In this document: positions 1-11,048 of the stretch, piece after piece | Numbering within the stretch: the first letter of the stretch is position 1 | Layout of the letters: each line of letters begins with the position of its first letter | Source of the DNA: Malania oleifera | Taxonomy: Eukaryota; Streptophyta; Magnoliopsida; Santalales; Ximeniaceae | NCBI RefSeq assembly: GCF_029873635.1 | Contig: NC_080423.1 | Span: 88,147,191 to 88,211,190, forward strand | Direction of reading: 5' to 3' | Length of the DNA: 64,000 bases | Translations under genes and position numbers: made by a program | The notes under the pieces: model-generated | The model's database searches: none | Seen by the model: the letters and a program-made list of their open reading frames with translations, nothing else | What the model was told of the DNA's origin: nothing

Positions 1-7
1 GCCACTT

Positions 8-667
8 GTGGAGTTCACTTATAACAACAGCTTCCAATCTAGTATCAGAATGACACCTTTCGAGGCTTTGTATGGCCGGAGGTGTCGATCTCTTTTGTGT
101 TGGGATGAGGTTGGTGAACGTCAGGTGTTAGGACCTGAACTTGTGCAGCAAGCGTCTGAGAAGGTGAGTTTGATTCGGGAGAGGATTAGATCAGCTCAGA
201 GTCGGCAGAAGAGTTACGCAGATGTTCACTGCCGTGATTTAGAGTTCGAAGTGGGTGGTAAGGTATTTCTACGTATCGCTCAAATGAAAGGAGTGATGAG
301 ATTTGGGAGGAAGGGCAAATTGAGTCCGAGGTATATCGGACCATTTGAGGTACTTAGGCGACTGGGTTCGGTAGCCTATAGAGCTGCATTACCTCCAGCA
401 CTTTCGAGGGTCCATGATGTGTTTCACGTCTCCATGTTGAGGAGGTATGTGTTGGATCCTTCACATGTTATTAGTTATGATGAGTTGGAAATTGAAGATA
501 CTTTAGCGTATAAGGAGATACCTGTTTAGGTTCTAGACCATAAAGTTCAGAAGCTTCGTACCAGAGAGATACCATAAGTGAAGGTATTGTGGCGAAACCA
601 CAAGGTTGAGGAAGCTTCTTGGGAACTAGAAACAGAAATACGTCGGAAGTATCCACAGTTGTTTTGA
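8..667 (+). pseudogene. Ty3 integrase C-terminal region and chromodomain remnant
   Basis: The reading shows the tail of a plant Ty3 integrase: TPFEALYGRRCRS near the start, the GKLSPRYIGPFEVL stretch (about 310-350), and the VHDVFHVSMLRRY motif (about 410-450). A chromodomain-like tail follows (VLWRNHKVEEASWELE, about 585-635). In life the integrase joins element DNA to the chromosome, and the chromodomain guides it to chromatin. The catalytic core lies left of the window. Fossil; no function is expected. Confidence 0.88.
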
Positions 668-941
668 GCATTTGTACACGATTCTACTGTGGGTTGGGAT
701 GGGTGGTTAGTAGTCGGGAGTGTGAGTGTGTGTGTATTGTGAACTCCTGAGACTGTTGTATATGTAACCACGGTATTCCTCCACAATAAGTAAGGGTATG
801 TATGTGTATGTATATGATGGGACTGCGCTGTGGTGATCTCCAGTTCACTCTTAAGTTGTGTCTATGTGTTCAATTGTATGTATGAATCTGCGAATGAGAG
901 ATGACAAATTTCGAGGACGAAATTTTGTGAGGAGGGGAGAT

Positions 942-2751
942 TGTAAGAACCTGAACCGTGATAATTGGGTTTAAATATTAAGAGAGGGGTAAAATTGGAA
1001 ATTTACCAGGCTTCATCGACGAAGCCAAATTTCAACGACGAAGTGCATGCTTTTCTCGTCGACAAAATTTAGAGATTTGTTGACGAGGAGAAGCCGAGAG
1101 GTCTGGGAAATTGGAAATATCAGACTTTGTTGACGAGGCCACCGATTCGTCGACGAATTTTGTGAAAGATTCGTCAACGAAGGTACCATTTTGTCGATGA
1201 AAGTGGGCCGGGTCAAAGGGCTATAAAAGGAAATTTCTATTACTTCTTCACTAAGTAACTTAGAAAAATCTCTCTCTCTCTCTAAACCTCTCCCTACTCT
1301 CTCTCTCTAGATTTCTTTTTCCGATCGTTGATAGAATCGGGAAACGGAAGTTACCACGAGGATCGTGGAAGGATTCTCTACAACTTTTACGGATTAGAAT
1401 CTCGTTTTAGAGGTTTTGGGTTTTAGCAAAAAATCGAGGTAAGGCTTGGTTTTCAATTCTGATTTTGTAGTTTTGTAGGTATCAATCTTGTGAGTATTTT
1501 TTATACTGTGATTTGTAAGTTTTGGAATTCAGTTTGCTGTTTAGGAGCCTTGGAGTTTGGGATTTGTTATACGGGGTTAAGATAAGGGAAAACTGTGTTA
1601 TATTGGTTATTTTTGAAATCAGACTCAGTGGAACTGTGGTCCACGATCCTGTGTGTGTTTTGACTACTCATTTGGGGGGGGGATCTAATGGGGAAAACTA
1701 TGGGTTTTTCATTATTGCAGTTTTGGGAAAAAGAGGGTGACGGGCTGAAACTCAGGTTTTGTTGAAAATCGAGTATATGTATTGGGATAGTCGTGCCTTG
1801 ACTTTGTTTAAACTGTATTTGTTTGGAAAACTATGATTTAGATTACCAAATGAGTGTGGTTTATTTGGTTATATGAGCATGCATGTGTGTGTGATATGCG
1901 GAATTGCTGATGGGACCGCGATTCCAATGATTTCAGGGACTAAGAGTGATCGACTCTATATCCGAGGGCGTGTGTTTATTGCAGCCACGTAGGCAAGAGT
2001 GACCGGCTCTATATCCGAGGGCGTGAGCCTATCTCGGCAGATCAGACTGAAGGATGTGAATCCACCAGTTAGCGCCGGTATGATGCCATGGGAGTCAAGG
2101 ACTAGCCATGTGCCGGTGGCACCGTGCTTCGCGGGTTGGCTTCGGGCCAACGCCGGAATGCCGGACCGGTTTCTAGCTGAAGGGTGTGACAACAGCAGGA
2201 TTGCTGATCATGTGTTGTGTGTGCATGTATGCACTGTGTAAATTAGTATTGGATTTGCATTTAACTGCGTGTATGTTGTATCATGACAACACTCAAATGC
2301 CACACACCGATATAACCTATGTTCTTCCTTACTGAGAGGTGTCTCACCCCTGCTGTACGTACATTTTATAGGTCCTTTGAGTAACCAGAACTAGTGTCCT
2401 GGTGTAGGGAGCGTAGTGGCTGGTGTACTGTGTTAACGACTTAGGTAAGTGCTAGGACTGTAGTTTTGTTGGGTTGCCATTTTGTGTTGTATTTGGGCAC
2501 CCAGTTTGTACGTTTGGATAGAGCTGTGTTTGGCTCATGTATAGACTCTTGTATGGTATTGCATATGTTGATATCGAAATGACTTTTTTCACTGCGTTTA
2601 TGTTTGTGATTGGATGTGTTTAGGGTGCCTAGGAACCCCACGGGGTCGGACCGTCATCCAGTGTACTGTATCTGTGATGATTTGTATGTACAGGGACAGG
2701 TTAGGTTACATTCTCTCCTCTGGGTCCTATTTCGGGGTTCGGGGCGTGACA
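942..2751 (+). repeat. 3' LTR of the Tekay-like element (1.81 kb)
   Basis: The LTR starts TGTAAGAACC right after a purine tract and ends GGGGCGTGACA. It holds a cluster of GTCGAC-centred palindromes (about 1015-1205), for example ATTCGTCGACGAAT at 1145-1158. A TATA box follows (TATAAAAG, 1222-1229), then a short CT-rich tract. A 26-base cassette (CTCTATATCCGAGGGCGTG and flank) occurs twice, near 1943 and 1996. The motif TTACTGAGAGGTGTCTCACC lies near 2329, as in the other Ty3 LTRs of this window. Open frames inside are chance. Confidence 0.88.
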
Positions 2752-3095
2752 AAAACTGTCATATCAGCTTCCCTATACCTTTAAGGAAGTCTTATGACCC
2801 TCCTCTCCCTATCTCATGCTAGAAGGTAGGTTTTACTTAATTAAGAGGTTTCTGTTTCTGAGTTTTGCTCCTCAAAATCTGCAGCAACTGTTCCTAAATG
2901 GCTGTGGGAAGTAGAGGGTTACTCCACTTCAAGTTGCAGATCACTAGTATCAGAGTGCCTAACACTTTCATTCGAATTTTCTAGTTTTCCCCCCATTCTA
3001 GTTTCATTAAAAACTACATCCCTACTAATAATACATTTTTGTTTTCCAGGTTCTGCAACCTAGAGCTTATAGCCTTTAACCCCCTTTAGGTATCC
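2752..3095 (-). pseudogene. Copia pol fragment, integrase-to-RT linker
   Basis: On the minus strand this reads GYLKGVKGYKL, then IISRDVVFNET, and further on LARDRERRVIR-like text. These are landmarks of the Copia segment between integrase and reverse transcriptase. It matches in order the place where the integrase fragment at 11049-11405 stops, so both are parts of one element. Fossil fragment. Confidence 0.82.
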
Positions 3096-4990
3096 TGTTG
3101 GCCTTACAAGGTTTAAAATCTTCTTATCTTGTTTTGATGCTAAAAAATAAGTGGAATTTAACATATTTATCTGAGTAATGTTATTTCAGGGCTCATATAT
3201 GAGAAAGTAAGGTCAAAGTACTCACGAGGATCAAATGAAACTTAAAAGAGTCAAAGCATGGGTTTAAAGATCAAAACATGGATTTAAATATCAAAGTATG
3301 GATTTAAAGATGATATATTAAACCTTGAAGAATATGAGGACATGAATAAGTTGTTGAAAGCCAAGGAATATTAAAGTCAAAAGAGTCAAAAAAAGGCAAA
3401 GTGAGAAAGTTCAAAGAATATGGAAGCTTGAAGAAAAGATGGGTTCAATCCAAGGACAAAGCATGAAGACTTAAGAACCTAGAATGTTAATGTCTTAGAA
3501 GTCTCATGTAAGTGCTTTAATGTTTAAAATATCGTTTGAAATATTTTGAAGCTCTTAGGTTAATTTCTTGGACCTAGATACCTTTTAAAATACTTAAAAA
3601 ATATTTTTATAAGGTCAAAAATTATTTTAAAAGAGTTAGAATCATTTTTGGAATGAAAAGCACCAAAAAGAGTTTTTCCAAATGCTGTCAGTTTTTATAC
3701 ATCAACATTTTGGTGAATATTTCTCTATTAAGATCTCCTTATTTTAAAATGTGTTCAACATAAAAGTTGTATGATTTTCTCTTAGCTTTCTTTTTACATA
3801 AGAACAACTAATTTGGAGTTATATAGAAAAAGTTATATCCAAAACACTGAAGTGGGATCACAGCTATCAGACATTTGAACACTGTTCACGGGAGGCACTT
3901 CGGCTGTATGAACAGCACACAGAACCACTTCAGACATTTGAACTCGACACCTTAGATGTCTGAAGATTTTTTAGACAAAACTAAAACAGGCAGTAGCTGT
4001 TCAGATGACTGAACTCAACACTTCAGACATCTGAACTCAACACTTCAGACGTCTGAACCCTACTTTAGACATCTGACCCTATGTTCAGTTCATTTTTTAA
4101 GGGGTTTCAGGAACTTCAGATGACTGAACACGACTCTTCAGACATCTAAACAATGTTCAACAGGAAAAATTTTAAATTCTAATATTTTAAAAAATAGCCA
4201 TTTTGAGCTCCAATTTTTCCAACAACTTGGAAAACTCTCTAAGAAAACTTTTGTAACATGGAAATAAGTTTGAAGGCCTATAAATACATAGTTTTGCAAA
4301 TCAAAATACATCCAAGAATTGAAAATTTTGTTTTCAGAAGCTGAAAGCACTCTTGTTCTTACAAGTTCTCTTGCTCACTCATTGCAAAACTCTTTTGCTA
4401 AGATATTCTAAAGTGCTAATCCTTCCTCCACTGAATTCCTACTGCTAATCCTCATCTAAGAAGGATATTGGTGAATTCTACACTCGAGCTTCATTCTATT
4501 TAATATTGATATTTTACATTCAAATATGTAGTGCTGAAATTGTACTAACTTACTCTTTGAGAGAGTATACTTGTACGCGGATCTTATCTTGTGTTTCTTG
4601 TAGTTCTTTGATGTTCCAAGGATTGTTTGGATCGTTGGTTAAGAAAGGGGATATTGCTTAGTAAGGAGGACTCTAGCCTAATTAAAGAGTGACTGAACGA
4701 GGGGACATCATTTGGAGAGGCGAGCTCTAGCCTAGTGAATGAGTGTTTGAGCATGGGGTATCGCTTGTAATCAGGCTTTGTTCCACCCGTCAATGGAACG
4801 GGTTTAGTGAATCATTTGGTGGTTTGCCAAAGGCGAGAACGTAGGTTGGGTATAAGCCGAACCTCGAAAAAATCTCTGTCTCACTCTCTCTTTCCCTATT
4901 CTTTATTTTCATTGCATATTTAAATTGCATGGATGGTTTAAATTTGAAAATCATATAAACTACGTATATTTGGAAATCAAACAAACTTAA

Positions 4991-5113
4991 TGTTAGGAAC
5001 TTGTGAGCATCCAGATCAAAGTGACACCAAGAAATTTACGTGGTTCGGTCAATAATGACCTATGTCCACAGAGCACACACCAAAATTCACTAACTCGCCG
5101 GAAAATGTTACAA

Positions 5114-5174
<61 letters not shown>

Positions 5175-5416
5175 TCCCTTCTTCCTCTCAGCTCTCCTAA
5201 GCTTCTTTGCTCTCTCTGCACTCTCTCTGTGCTGTGCATCACTTTCCACAGCCCTCTTTATATAGGCTTGGAATTTACATCATGATTAAATACAAAACAA
5301 TCAAATTAATCACAATTGGAAGTTTATAATGGAGAGTTTAATTGAGAGATAATTCCACCGCGTTTTCTGACTCAGCAACGCGTCATCTTCAGCTGTCTCT
5401 TGGCTCCATCTCTAAC
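4991..5416 (-). repeat. 3' LTR of the nested Copia element
   Basis: A 426 bp LTR bounded by TGTTAGGAAC and CTCTAACA on the plus strand. On the minus strand it has a TATATAAA box (about 5258-5265) and, downstream of it, a long CT/GA microsatellite. It pairs with 10093-10485; most of the length difference lies in the microsatellite. Confidence 0.9.
5118..5171. repeat. (TC)n microsatellite inside an LTR
   Basis: An almost perfect TC run of about 54 bases. The Ser/Leu-rich and Arg/Glu-rich frames over it are translations of the repeat, not genes. The sister LTR has a much shorter TC run at about 10222-10240. Confidence 0.95.
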
Positions 5417-5491
5417 AATCTCCACTTGGAGACAGAGACACTTCCTCAACCAGAGTATTATGAATAAATGATGTGCTCATAATATGTGTCT

Positions 5492-8400
5492 TCAGGCATG
5501 AAGACCAACTGAAGTTGAACACAACTTCAGCTTCTCTATAGTCACCACTTTAGTTAGCATATCTGCTGGATTTTTGTTACCTTGGATTTTTTCAAGTATC
5601 AACACACTGTCCTCTATCAAAGATCTGACGAAGTGGTAACACAATCCAATATGCTTAGTTCTGGAATGAAATGCTGAATTCTTTGCTAGATGTATCGCAC
5701 TCTGACTATCACTGTACAAAACATTCCTTTCCTGCTTTAATCCAAGCTCTGTTAACAAACCCTGAAGCCAAATCATCTCTTTACTGGCTTTTGTCACTTC
5801 TACATACTCAGCTTCTGTAGTAGATAAGGTAACAATCTTTTGTATCTGTAATATCCAACTAACAGTTGTTATGCCAACAGTGTACACGTATCTAGTGGTG
5901 CTCCTGCGGTGATCTATTTCACCAGCAAAATCAACATCTACATACCCTTTGACTTTCAAGTCTTCTTTGCCGAAACATAAGCACTTATCAATACTACCTC
6001 TAAGGTACCTAAAGATCCACTTCACTGCTTCCAAGTGAGTCTTCCCTGGATTAGACATGAATCTACTGACTGCTCCCACTGCTTGGCCAATGTCCGGTCT
6101 GATACAAACAATGGCGTACATGAGACTTCCAATGGTTGAGGCATAAGGAACCTTAGCCATGAAGTCCTTCTCTTCATCTGTTTGGGGAACCTGATCCTTG
6201 GAGAGGTGAAAGTGTCCTGCCAAAGGTGTATTTACTGCTTTGGTGTTGCTCATGTTAAACCTCTGTAGAACACGACTAATGTACTCCGACTGAGATAACT
6301 GCAATATTCCCTGTCGCTTATCTCTGGAGATTCACATCCCAAGTATCTGCTTCGCTGAGCCTAAGTCCTTCATGTCAAATTCCATTGACAATTGTTGCTT
6401 CAATTTTCTGATCTCTTCTATATCTGGTCCTGCGATCAACATGTCATCTACATATAACAACAGAATGATATAGCTATGCTGATACCTCTTGAAGTAGCAA
6501 TAGTGGTCGGCGTTACACTTTATAAAATCATTCCTGTGCATAAAGCTGTCAAATTTTCGGTACCATTGTCTGGGAGCTTGTCTGAGACCGTACAAGCTTT
6601 TCTTCAACCTGCACACCAGATTCTCTTTACCTTTCTCTGAGAATCCTTCTGGTTGATGCATATAGATTTCCTCATCAAGATCACCGTGAAGAAACGCCAT
6701 TTTCACATCTAACTGTTCAAGATGTAAATCCTCTGAGGCAACAATACTCAGAACAAATCTGATGGTTGTTAGCTTCACAACTGGTGCAAAAATGTCGGTG
6801 TAGTCAATTCCTTCCTTCTGCTTGAAGTCTTTAACTACCAACCGAGCCTTGTGCCTCCTGGAACCGTCATGCTCCTTTTTGATTCTATAAACCCATTTGT
6901 TGTGAAGAGCCTTCTTATCATTGGGCAACTTAGCTAGTTCCCATGTTTTGTTGGAGTTAAGAGACTTTATCTCGTCTTTCATTGCAAGCTCCCACTTGCT
7001 TGCATCTCCTTCCTAACATGCTTCAACATAACATTCAGGTTCTCCTCTATCTGTAAGAAGTAAATGGTTCACATACCTCCTGTTTGGTATGTGCTGTCGA
7101 GAAGATCTCCTAATCTCTGGTGCTGGAGTAGGAGGTGGTGGTGCAACAATTTGCTCCATATGTTCCTCTGACTAAGGAATATCAGTAGTTTGCTGAGGAT
7201 TTTCTATATTCTTCTGACGTGTCCTTACACCTTCTAAAACATCATCCATATCTACAAAGGTCATTTTAGACTCTGTAGACTCGGTTGTGTGTCTATCCTT
7301 GTACATCATCTTTTCATAAAAAATCACATCTCTGCTTCTGTTCACCTTTTTATTTTCATCATTCCAAATACGATATCCAAATTCATCTCCACCATAACTG
7401 ATGAAAGTGCATTTCTGGGATTTCGGATCCAGCTTATTCTTGGCATGATCATGTACATATACGATACAACCAAAAACTTTCAAATGTGAAAGTCTTACCT
7501 CTTTGTTACTCCAAACTTCTTCAGGTAGACTGTAGTCCAATGGTACTGAAGGACTTCTATTAATCAAATAAGCTGTTGTGTTGACTGCTTCTGCCCAAAA
7601 CATTTTTGGTAGGTCTGACTGCATACGCATGCTTCTGGCTTTCTCTATTAATGTTCTGTTCATCCGCTTTACTACGCCGTTGTGTTGAGGTGTATCTGGC
7701 ACAGTTCTTTCCATTCTGATACCATGCTCATAGCAAAATTTCTTGAACTCGGTGTCAACATATTCTCCACCGTTATCTGTTCTCAGCTTTTTGATTTTCA
7801 ACCCAATTTTGTTTTCTACCATCGCTTTCCAAATTCTAAAAGCATTAAAAACATCAGATTTATACTTCAGGAAGTAAACCCATACCTTCTGTGAATGATC
7901 ATCGATAAACGTGACGAAGTAATGCTTTCCTTTTGTAGACGAAATGGTTGTTGGTCCCCATACATCTGAATGGATTAGTTCTAGTCCCTTCTTCTTTGGG
8001 GCATGGGTGTTTATCTGGAAACTAACCCTCTTCTGTTTCCTGACTATACAATCCTCACATATGTCAACCTGTACTGACTGTAGACCACTCAAATTTTCTT
8101 TTGAGTGCATCACCCTGAGTCCCTTCTCACTTATGTGAACAAGTCATTGGTGCCAGATGTTGCTATCGTCATTTCCTGCAGCAACTGAAATAGACATGGA
8201 GGCATTGGAGGTTAAAAAAAGTGATCCGCTTTTCTTACCTTGGGCAATCGTTAGTACACCCTTTGAAACTTTCCATTCATTGCCAATGAATTTCGCTATG
8301 TATCCCTCATCTGCCAGCTGACCAACTGAGATCAAATTTTTTCTCAGGTCTGGAATATACCTGACATCCTTCAGCTTCTATACTGACCTATTTTTATTGA

Positions 8401-9412
8401 TCTTCACAACACCCTTGCTGGTTATGTAGCAAGGTTGATCGTTGCCAAGGTACACCTTACCAAAATTACCTGGTGTGTACTCTTCTAAGCAATCTCTACA
8501 GCATGTGGCATGAAATGAGGCACCAGAGTCTAAGATCCAAGTCTCTTGCTTGCTTTCCAAAGAGCAGATCAACATCTCATCATTCTCGGAAGCGATATTT
8601 GCTTCTGTCTTTGCCTTCATCTCGAATTCTTTCTTCTGACTCCTGCACTAGTTCTTGTAATGACCAGTCTTTCCACAGTTTTAGCACTCAATAGCTTTCA
8701 TACTCTGAGAATCTGTGTCCTGAGTACCTCTGGGATTTCCAAATTTTGACCGTCTGGGCCTAGATCTATCTCGGTTGTTTGATCGTCCATTCCTGTTTCC
8801 TCTACCTTGACTTTCCATGTTCAAGGCTGAACTCGAAGTGGAGCTATGGTTCGACTGCATTCTTATCTCCTCCGTCAAAATCATGCTGACGACCTCATCA
8901 TATACAAGCTTCAATTTTCCTGTGGAGCTACTGATGGCAGTAACAACATCATTCTAACTTTCAGGCAACTGACTGAGAATCAGTAGGGCCCGAATCTTAT
9001 TATCAAATGTTATCTCGACCGAGGCGAGTTGATCAGACAACTCATTGAAGTTATTCAGATGTCTGCTGAAACTCTCACCTACAGACATGTTCATCGTAAA
9101 TAGTCTTTTCATGAGATGTACCTTGTTTGTGGCTGAAGGCTGCTCGTACATATTAAAGAGCGCATCCATCAAAGACTTGGTGGATGTTATATGCTTGATA
9201 TTGAACGCAACAGATTTCGATAACTTCATTTTGATGGCTTCGAGGGCTTTTCGATCAAGCAACTCCCACTCATTCTCGTTCATGGATGTTGGCTTACCCT
9301 TCAACGGTAAGTGCGATTCCTTCCCAAATAAATAGTTTTCTATATGCATCTTCCAGAAACTAAAATTGTTCCCGTTGAACATTTCGATTTTTGAGCTCTT
9401 TTCATTCGACAT
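5492..9412 (-). pseudogene. Copia gag-pol remnant (gag, PR, IN, RT, RNase H)
   Basis: Domains in minus-strand order: gag of the UBN2 type (starts MSNEKSSKIEMFNGNNFSFW, about 9412-8950) with a knuckle region to about 8680; aspartic protease (ILDSGASFHATC, about 8530); integrase (HSDVWGPT and TDNGGEYVD, about 8110-7170) with the DDE core; reverse transcriptase (LDVKMAFLHGDLDEEIYMHQ and YVDDMLIAG, about 6980-6330); and RNase H (STTEAEYVE, about 6300-5490). In life this polyprotein copies element RNA into DNA and inserts it. It is broken and is treated as a fossil. Confidence 0.9.
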
Positions 9413-10080
9413 CTCAATTTGCTAATCTAGATATGGAACTAGCTCAAATGGATAGCACGGTTGGATCCGGAACGATCGAAAACCCTATAAATGGTTCGAG
9501 TTGCTCAAAAAATGGACCCAAAAAGACTCCGAAAAGCTCAGTCAAAGTTTGGTCAAACTTGGTCAAGCTTGCTAACATGGCACTGCTGACGTGTGCACTT
9601 GTTGACGTGGTAGAGGTGGGACTCACTGATGATGTGGCAGGGTGGGGCCCACCTGATGATGTGGCACTGATGCGGTAGGGTGGGGCCCACTGATGATGTG
9701 GCGATGACGTGTCCCTCCGGCTGGCGTGTTAGCTGACGTGGCCGGTTCTAAGCAACGGGTCGGATTCGGTTCGTGGATCGGAGTTCGAGTTGACCCGGGT
9801 CTGAGAGTTTTTCGGGTCGGGCCGGGTAGCGAACCGGGTCGGGTCGAGGCGGTTCGGGCGCGGAAGATGCCTGCGGTGTGTGGAGAGACGTCTTTCTCCA
9901 GCAATGCGCATGACGGCACGTGTGGAGTTATCTGAACTCCGTTCGAACTCCGGCGGACACGCTTCTCTTCGTCTCGACGAGGTGAATGCGATAGTGGTCT
10001 CAAAACACAGTTTCGATCTACTAAGCAGAGCTTTGAATTTCGGGGTCACTTCCGATCTAGCTTTTTTGCTCCAACCGGGC

Positions 10081-10090
10081 ATTGATACCA
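10081..10090 (-). other. Primer binding site of the nested Copia element
   Basis: The minus strand reads TGGTATCAAT two bases after the 5' LTR end. It matches the start of the usual initiator-methionine tRNA complement TGGTATCAGAGC. Confidence 0.75.
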
Positions 10091-10092
10091 CT

Positions 10093-10485
10093 TGTTTGGA
10101 ACCTGTGAGCATCCAGATCAAAGTTACACCAAGAAATTTACGTGGTTCGGTCAATAACGACCTACATCCACGGAGCACACACCAAAATTCACTAACTCGC
10201 CAAAAAATGTTACAATTTTTTTTCTCTCTCTCTCTCTCTTCCTCCCTTCTTCCTCTCAGCTTTCCTGAGCTTCTCTGCTCTCTCTGCACTCTCTGTGTGC
10301 TGTGCATCACTTTCCACAGCCCTCTTTATATAGGCTTGGAATTTACATCATGATTAAATACAAAACAATCAAATTAATTAGAATTGGAAGTTTATAATGG
10401 AGAGTTTAATTGAGAGATAATTCCACCGCGTTTTCTGACTCAGCAACGCGTCATCTCCAGCTGTCTCTTGGCTCCATCTCTAACA
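10093..10485 (-). repeat. 5' LTR of the nested Copia element
   Basis: A 393 bp LTR, the partner of 4991-5416, ending CTCTAACA at 10485 on the plus strand. It holds the same TATATAAA box (about 10324-10333) and a short TC tract. The leader between this LTR and gag (about 9413-10080) is GC-rich and codes for nothing recognisable. Confidence 0.9.
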
Positions 10486-11048
10486 TTTAAGGTTTAATTT
10501 TGATTTGGGTTGCGGAAACCAAAAGAGAGTACATTGGTTACACCATATCTTACGGAAACCATACGAGAGTACGTTACTTAGTTAACATCCCAAAGATAAA
10601 TTTACCAAGAGTTTATTTGAGTTCTAAATATTTGGAAAGAATGATTGGATTCATTTATACAGGGCTTTACATCAGTAAGCATAAATTCTCATTCACTACA
10701 GGATTTGATTCAAATTTGGCTAATATAAACAAACAACCATTTTGAGTTTTAATATTAAATAAGTATTAAATACTTCACATCTTAGTTTGATTGTTTGTTG
10801 TTTAACTTGTACTTGGCAAATAAATTGATTGTTTGGCTTGAAGATATTTTTTAATTGATTGGTTGTTTAATTGTGTTATTAATTGGATAAAAGAACTAAG
10901 TTCTTGATTAATTAAAGAATTAAACAAACAAGTCAAGAATTGGTTAAAAGAAATAAAGGAAGTTTAAGGTATTTTAAAAGGAATTAAAAGAAATTTTTAG
11001 AATCCAATTCACCCCCCCTCTTGGGAAGCTATTCCTAATTTCATATCC

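Larger units (their letters stand above)
1..2751 (+). mobile_element. Ty3/gypsy chromovirus (Tekay/Del-like), 3' part only
   Basis: This is the downstream end of a Ty3 LTR retrotransposon whose start lies left of the window. It shows the integrase C-terminal region, a chromodomain-type tail, a purine-rich tract at about 931-941 and a complete 3' LTR. The chromodomain tail (VKVLWRNH and EEASWELE, about 580-635) is the family mark of the Tekay/Del chromoviruses. The element is a fossil with at least one break in the visible part. The DNA just after the LTR (2752 onward) is a minus-strand Copia fragment, so this element appears to have inserted into that Copia element. Its TSD cannot be tested because the other end is outside the window. 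Confidence 0.9.
4991..10485 (-). mobile_element. Nearly complete Copia element nested in the solo LTR
   Basis: A 5.5 kb minus-strand Copia element with both LTRs (10485-10093 and 5416-4991), a primer site next to the 5' LTR, a GC-rich leader of about 670 bases, then gag, protease, integrase, reverse transcriptase and RNase H in Copia order. A purine tract (minus strand of about 5417-5432) lies at the 3' LTR. Flanks are CTTAA (4986-4990) and TTTAA (10486-10490), a 4 of 5 match as a TSD. By eye the LTRs differ at about 16 of some 355 comparable positions, suggesting an age of a few million years at usual plant rates. Length and parts are near whole, but there are about half a dozen breaks. The RT style resembles the Tork/TNT1 lineage (inference). 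Confidence 0.92.
3096..11043 (+). mobile_element. Solo LTR (Copia-type), split by a younger Copia element
   Basis: The LTR starts TGTTGGCCTTACAAGG at 3096 and ends CCTAATTTCA at 11043, flanked by identical 5 bp duplications TATCC (3091-3095 and 11044-11048). Without the nested element (4991-10485) it is about 2.45 kb. No internal region or second LTR is present, so it is a solo LTR left by LTR-LTR recombination. It carries palindromes of the type TTCAGACGTCTGAA (4044-4057, cluster about 3848-4148), then a TATA box (TATAAATA, 4279-4286). Its tail AATTCACCCCCCCTCTTGGG (11006-11025) is shared with other LTRs here. It is related to the LTR at 28246-32268. Confidence 0.88.

Noticed and set aside
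1956-2241. Opposed frames of about 80 codons
   Set aside because: They lie within the 3' LTR of the Ty3 element and fall on its duplicated cassette; no known domain.
5003-5265. Ser/Leu-rich and Arg/Glu-rich frames
   Set aside because: They are translations of a TC microsatellite inside a Copia LTR, in both directions.
9623-10310. Long overlapping frames in both directions, Pro/Arg-rich
   Set aside because: They lie in the GC-rich leader and LTR of the Copia element at 4991-10485; no domain is visible and the composition explains the open frames.
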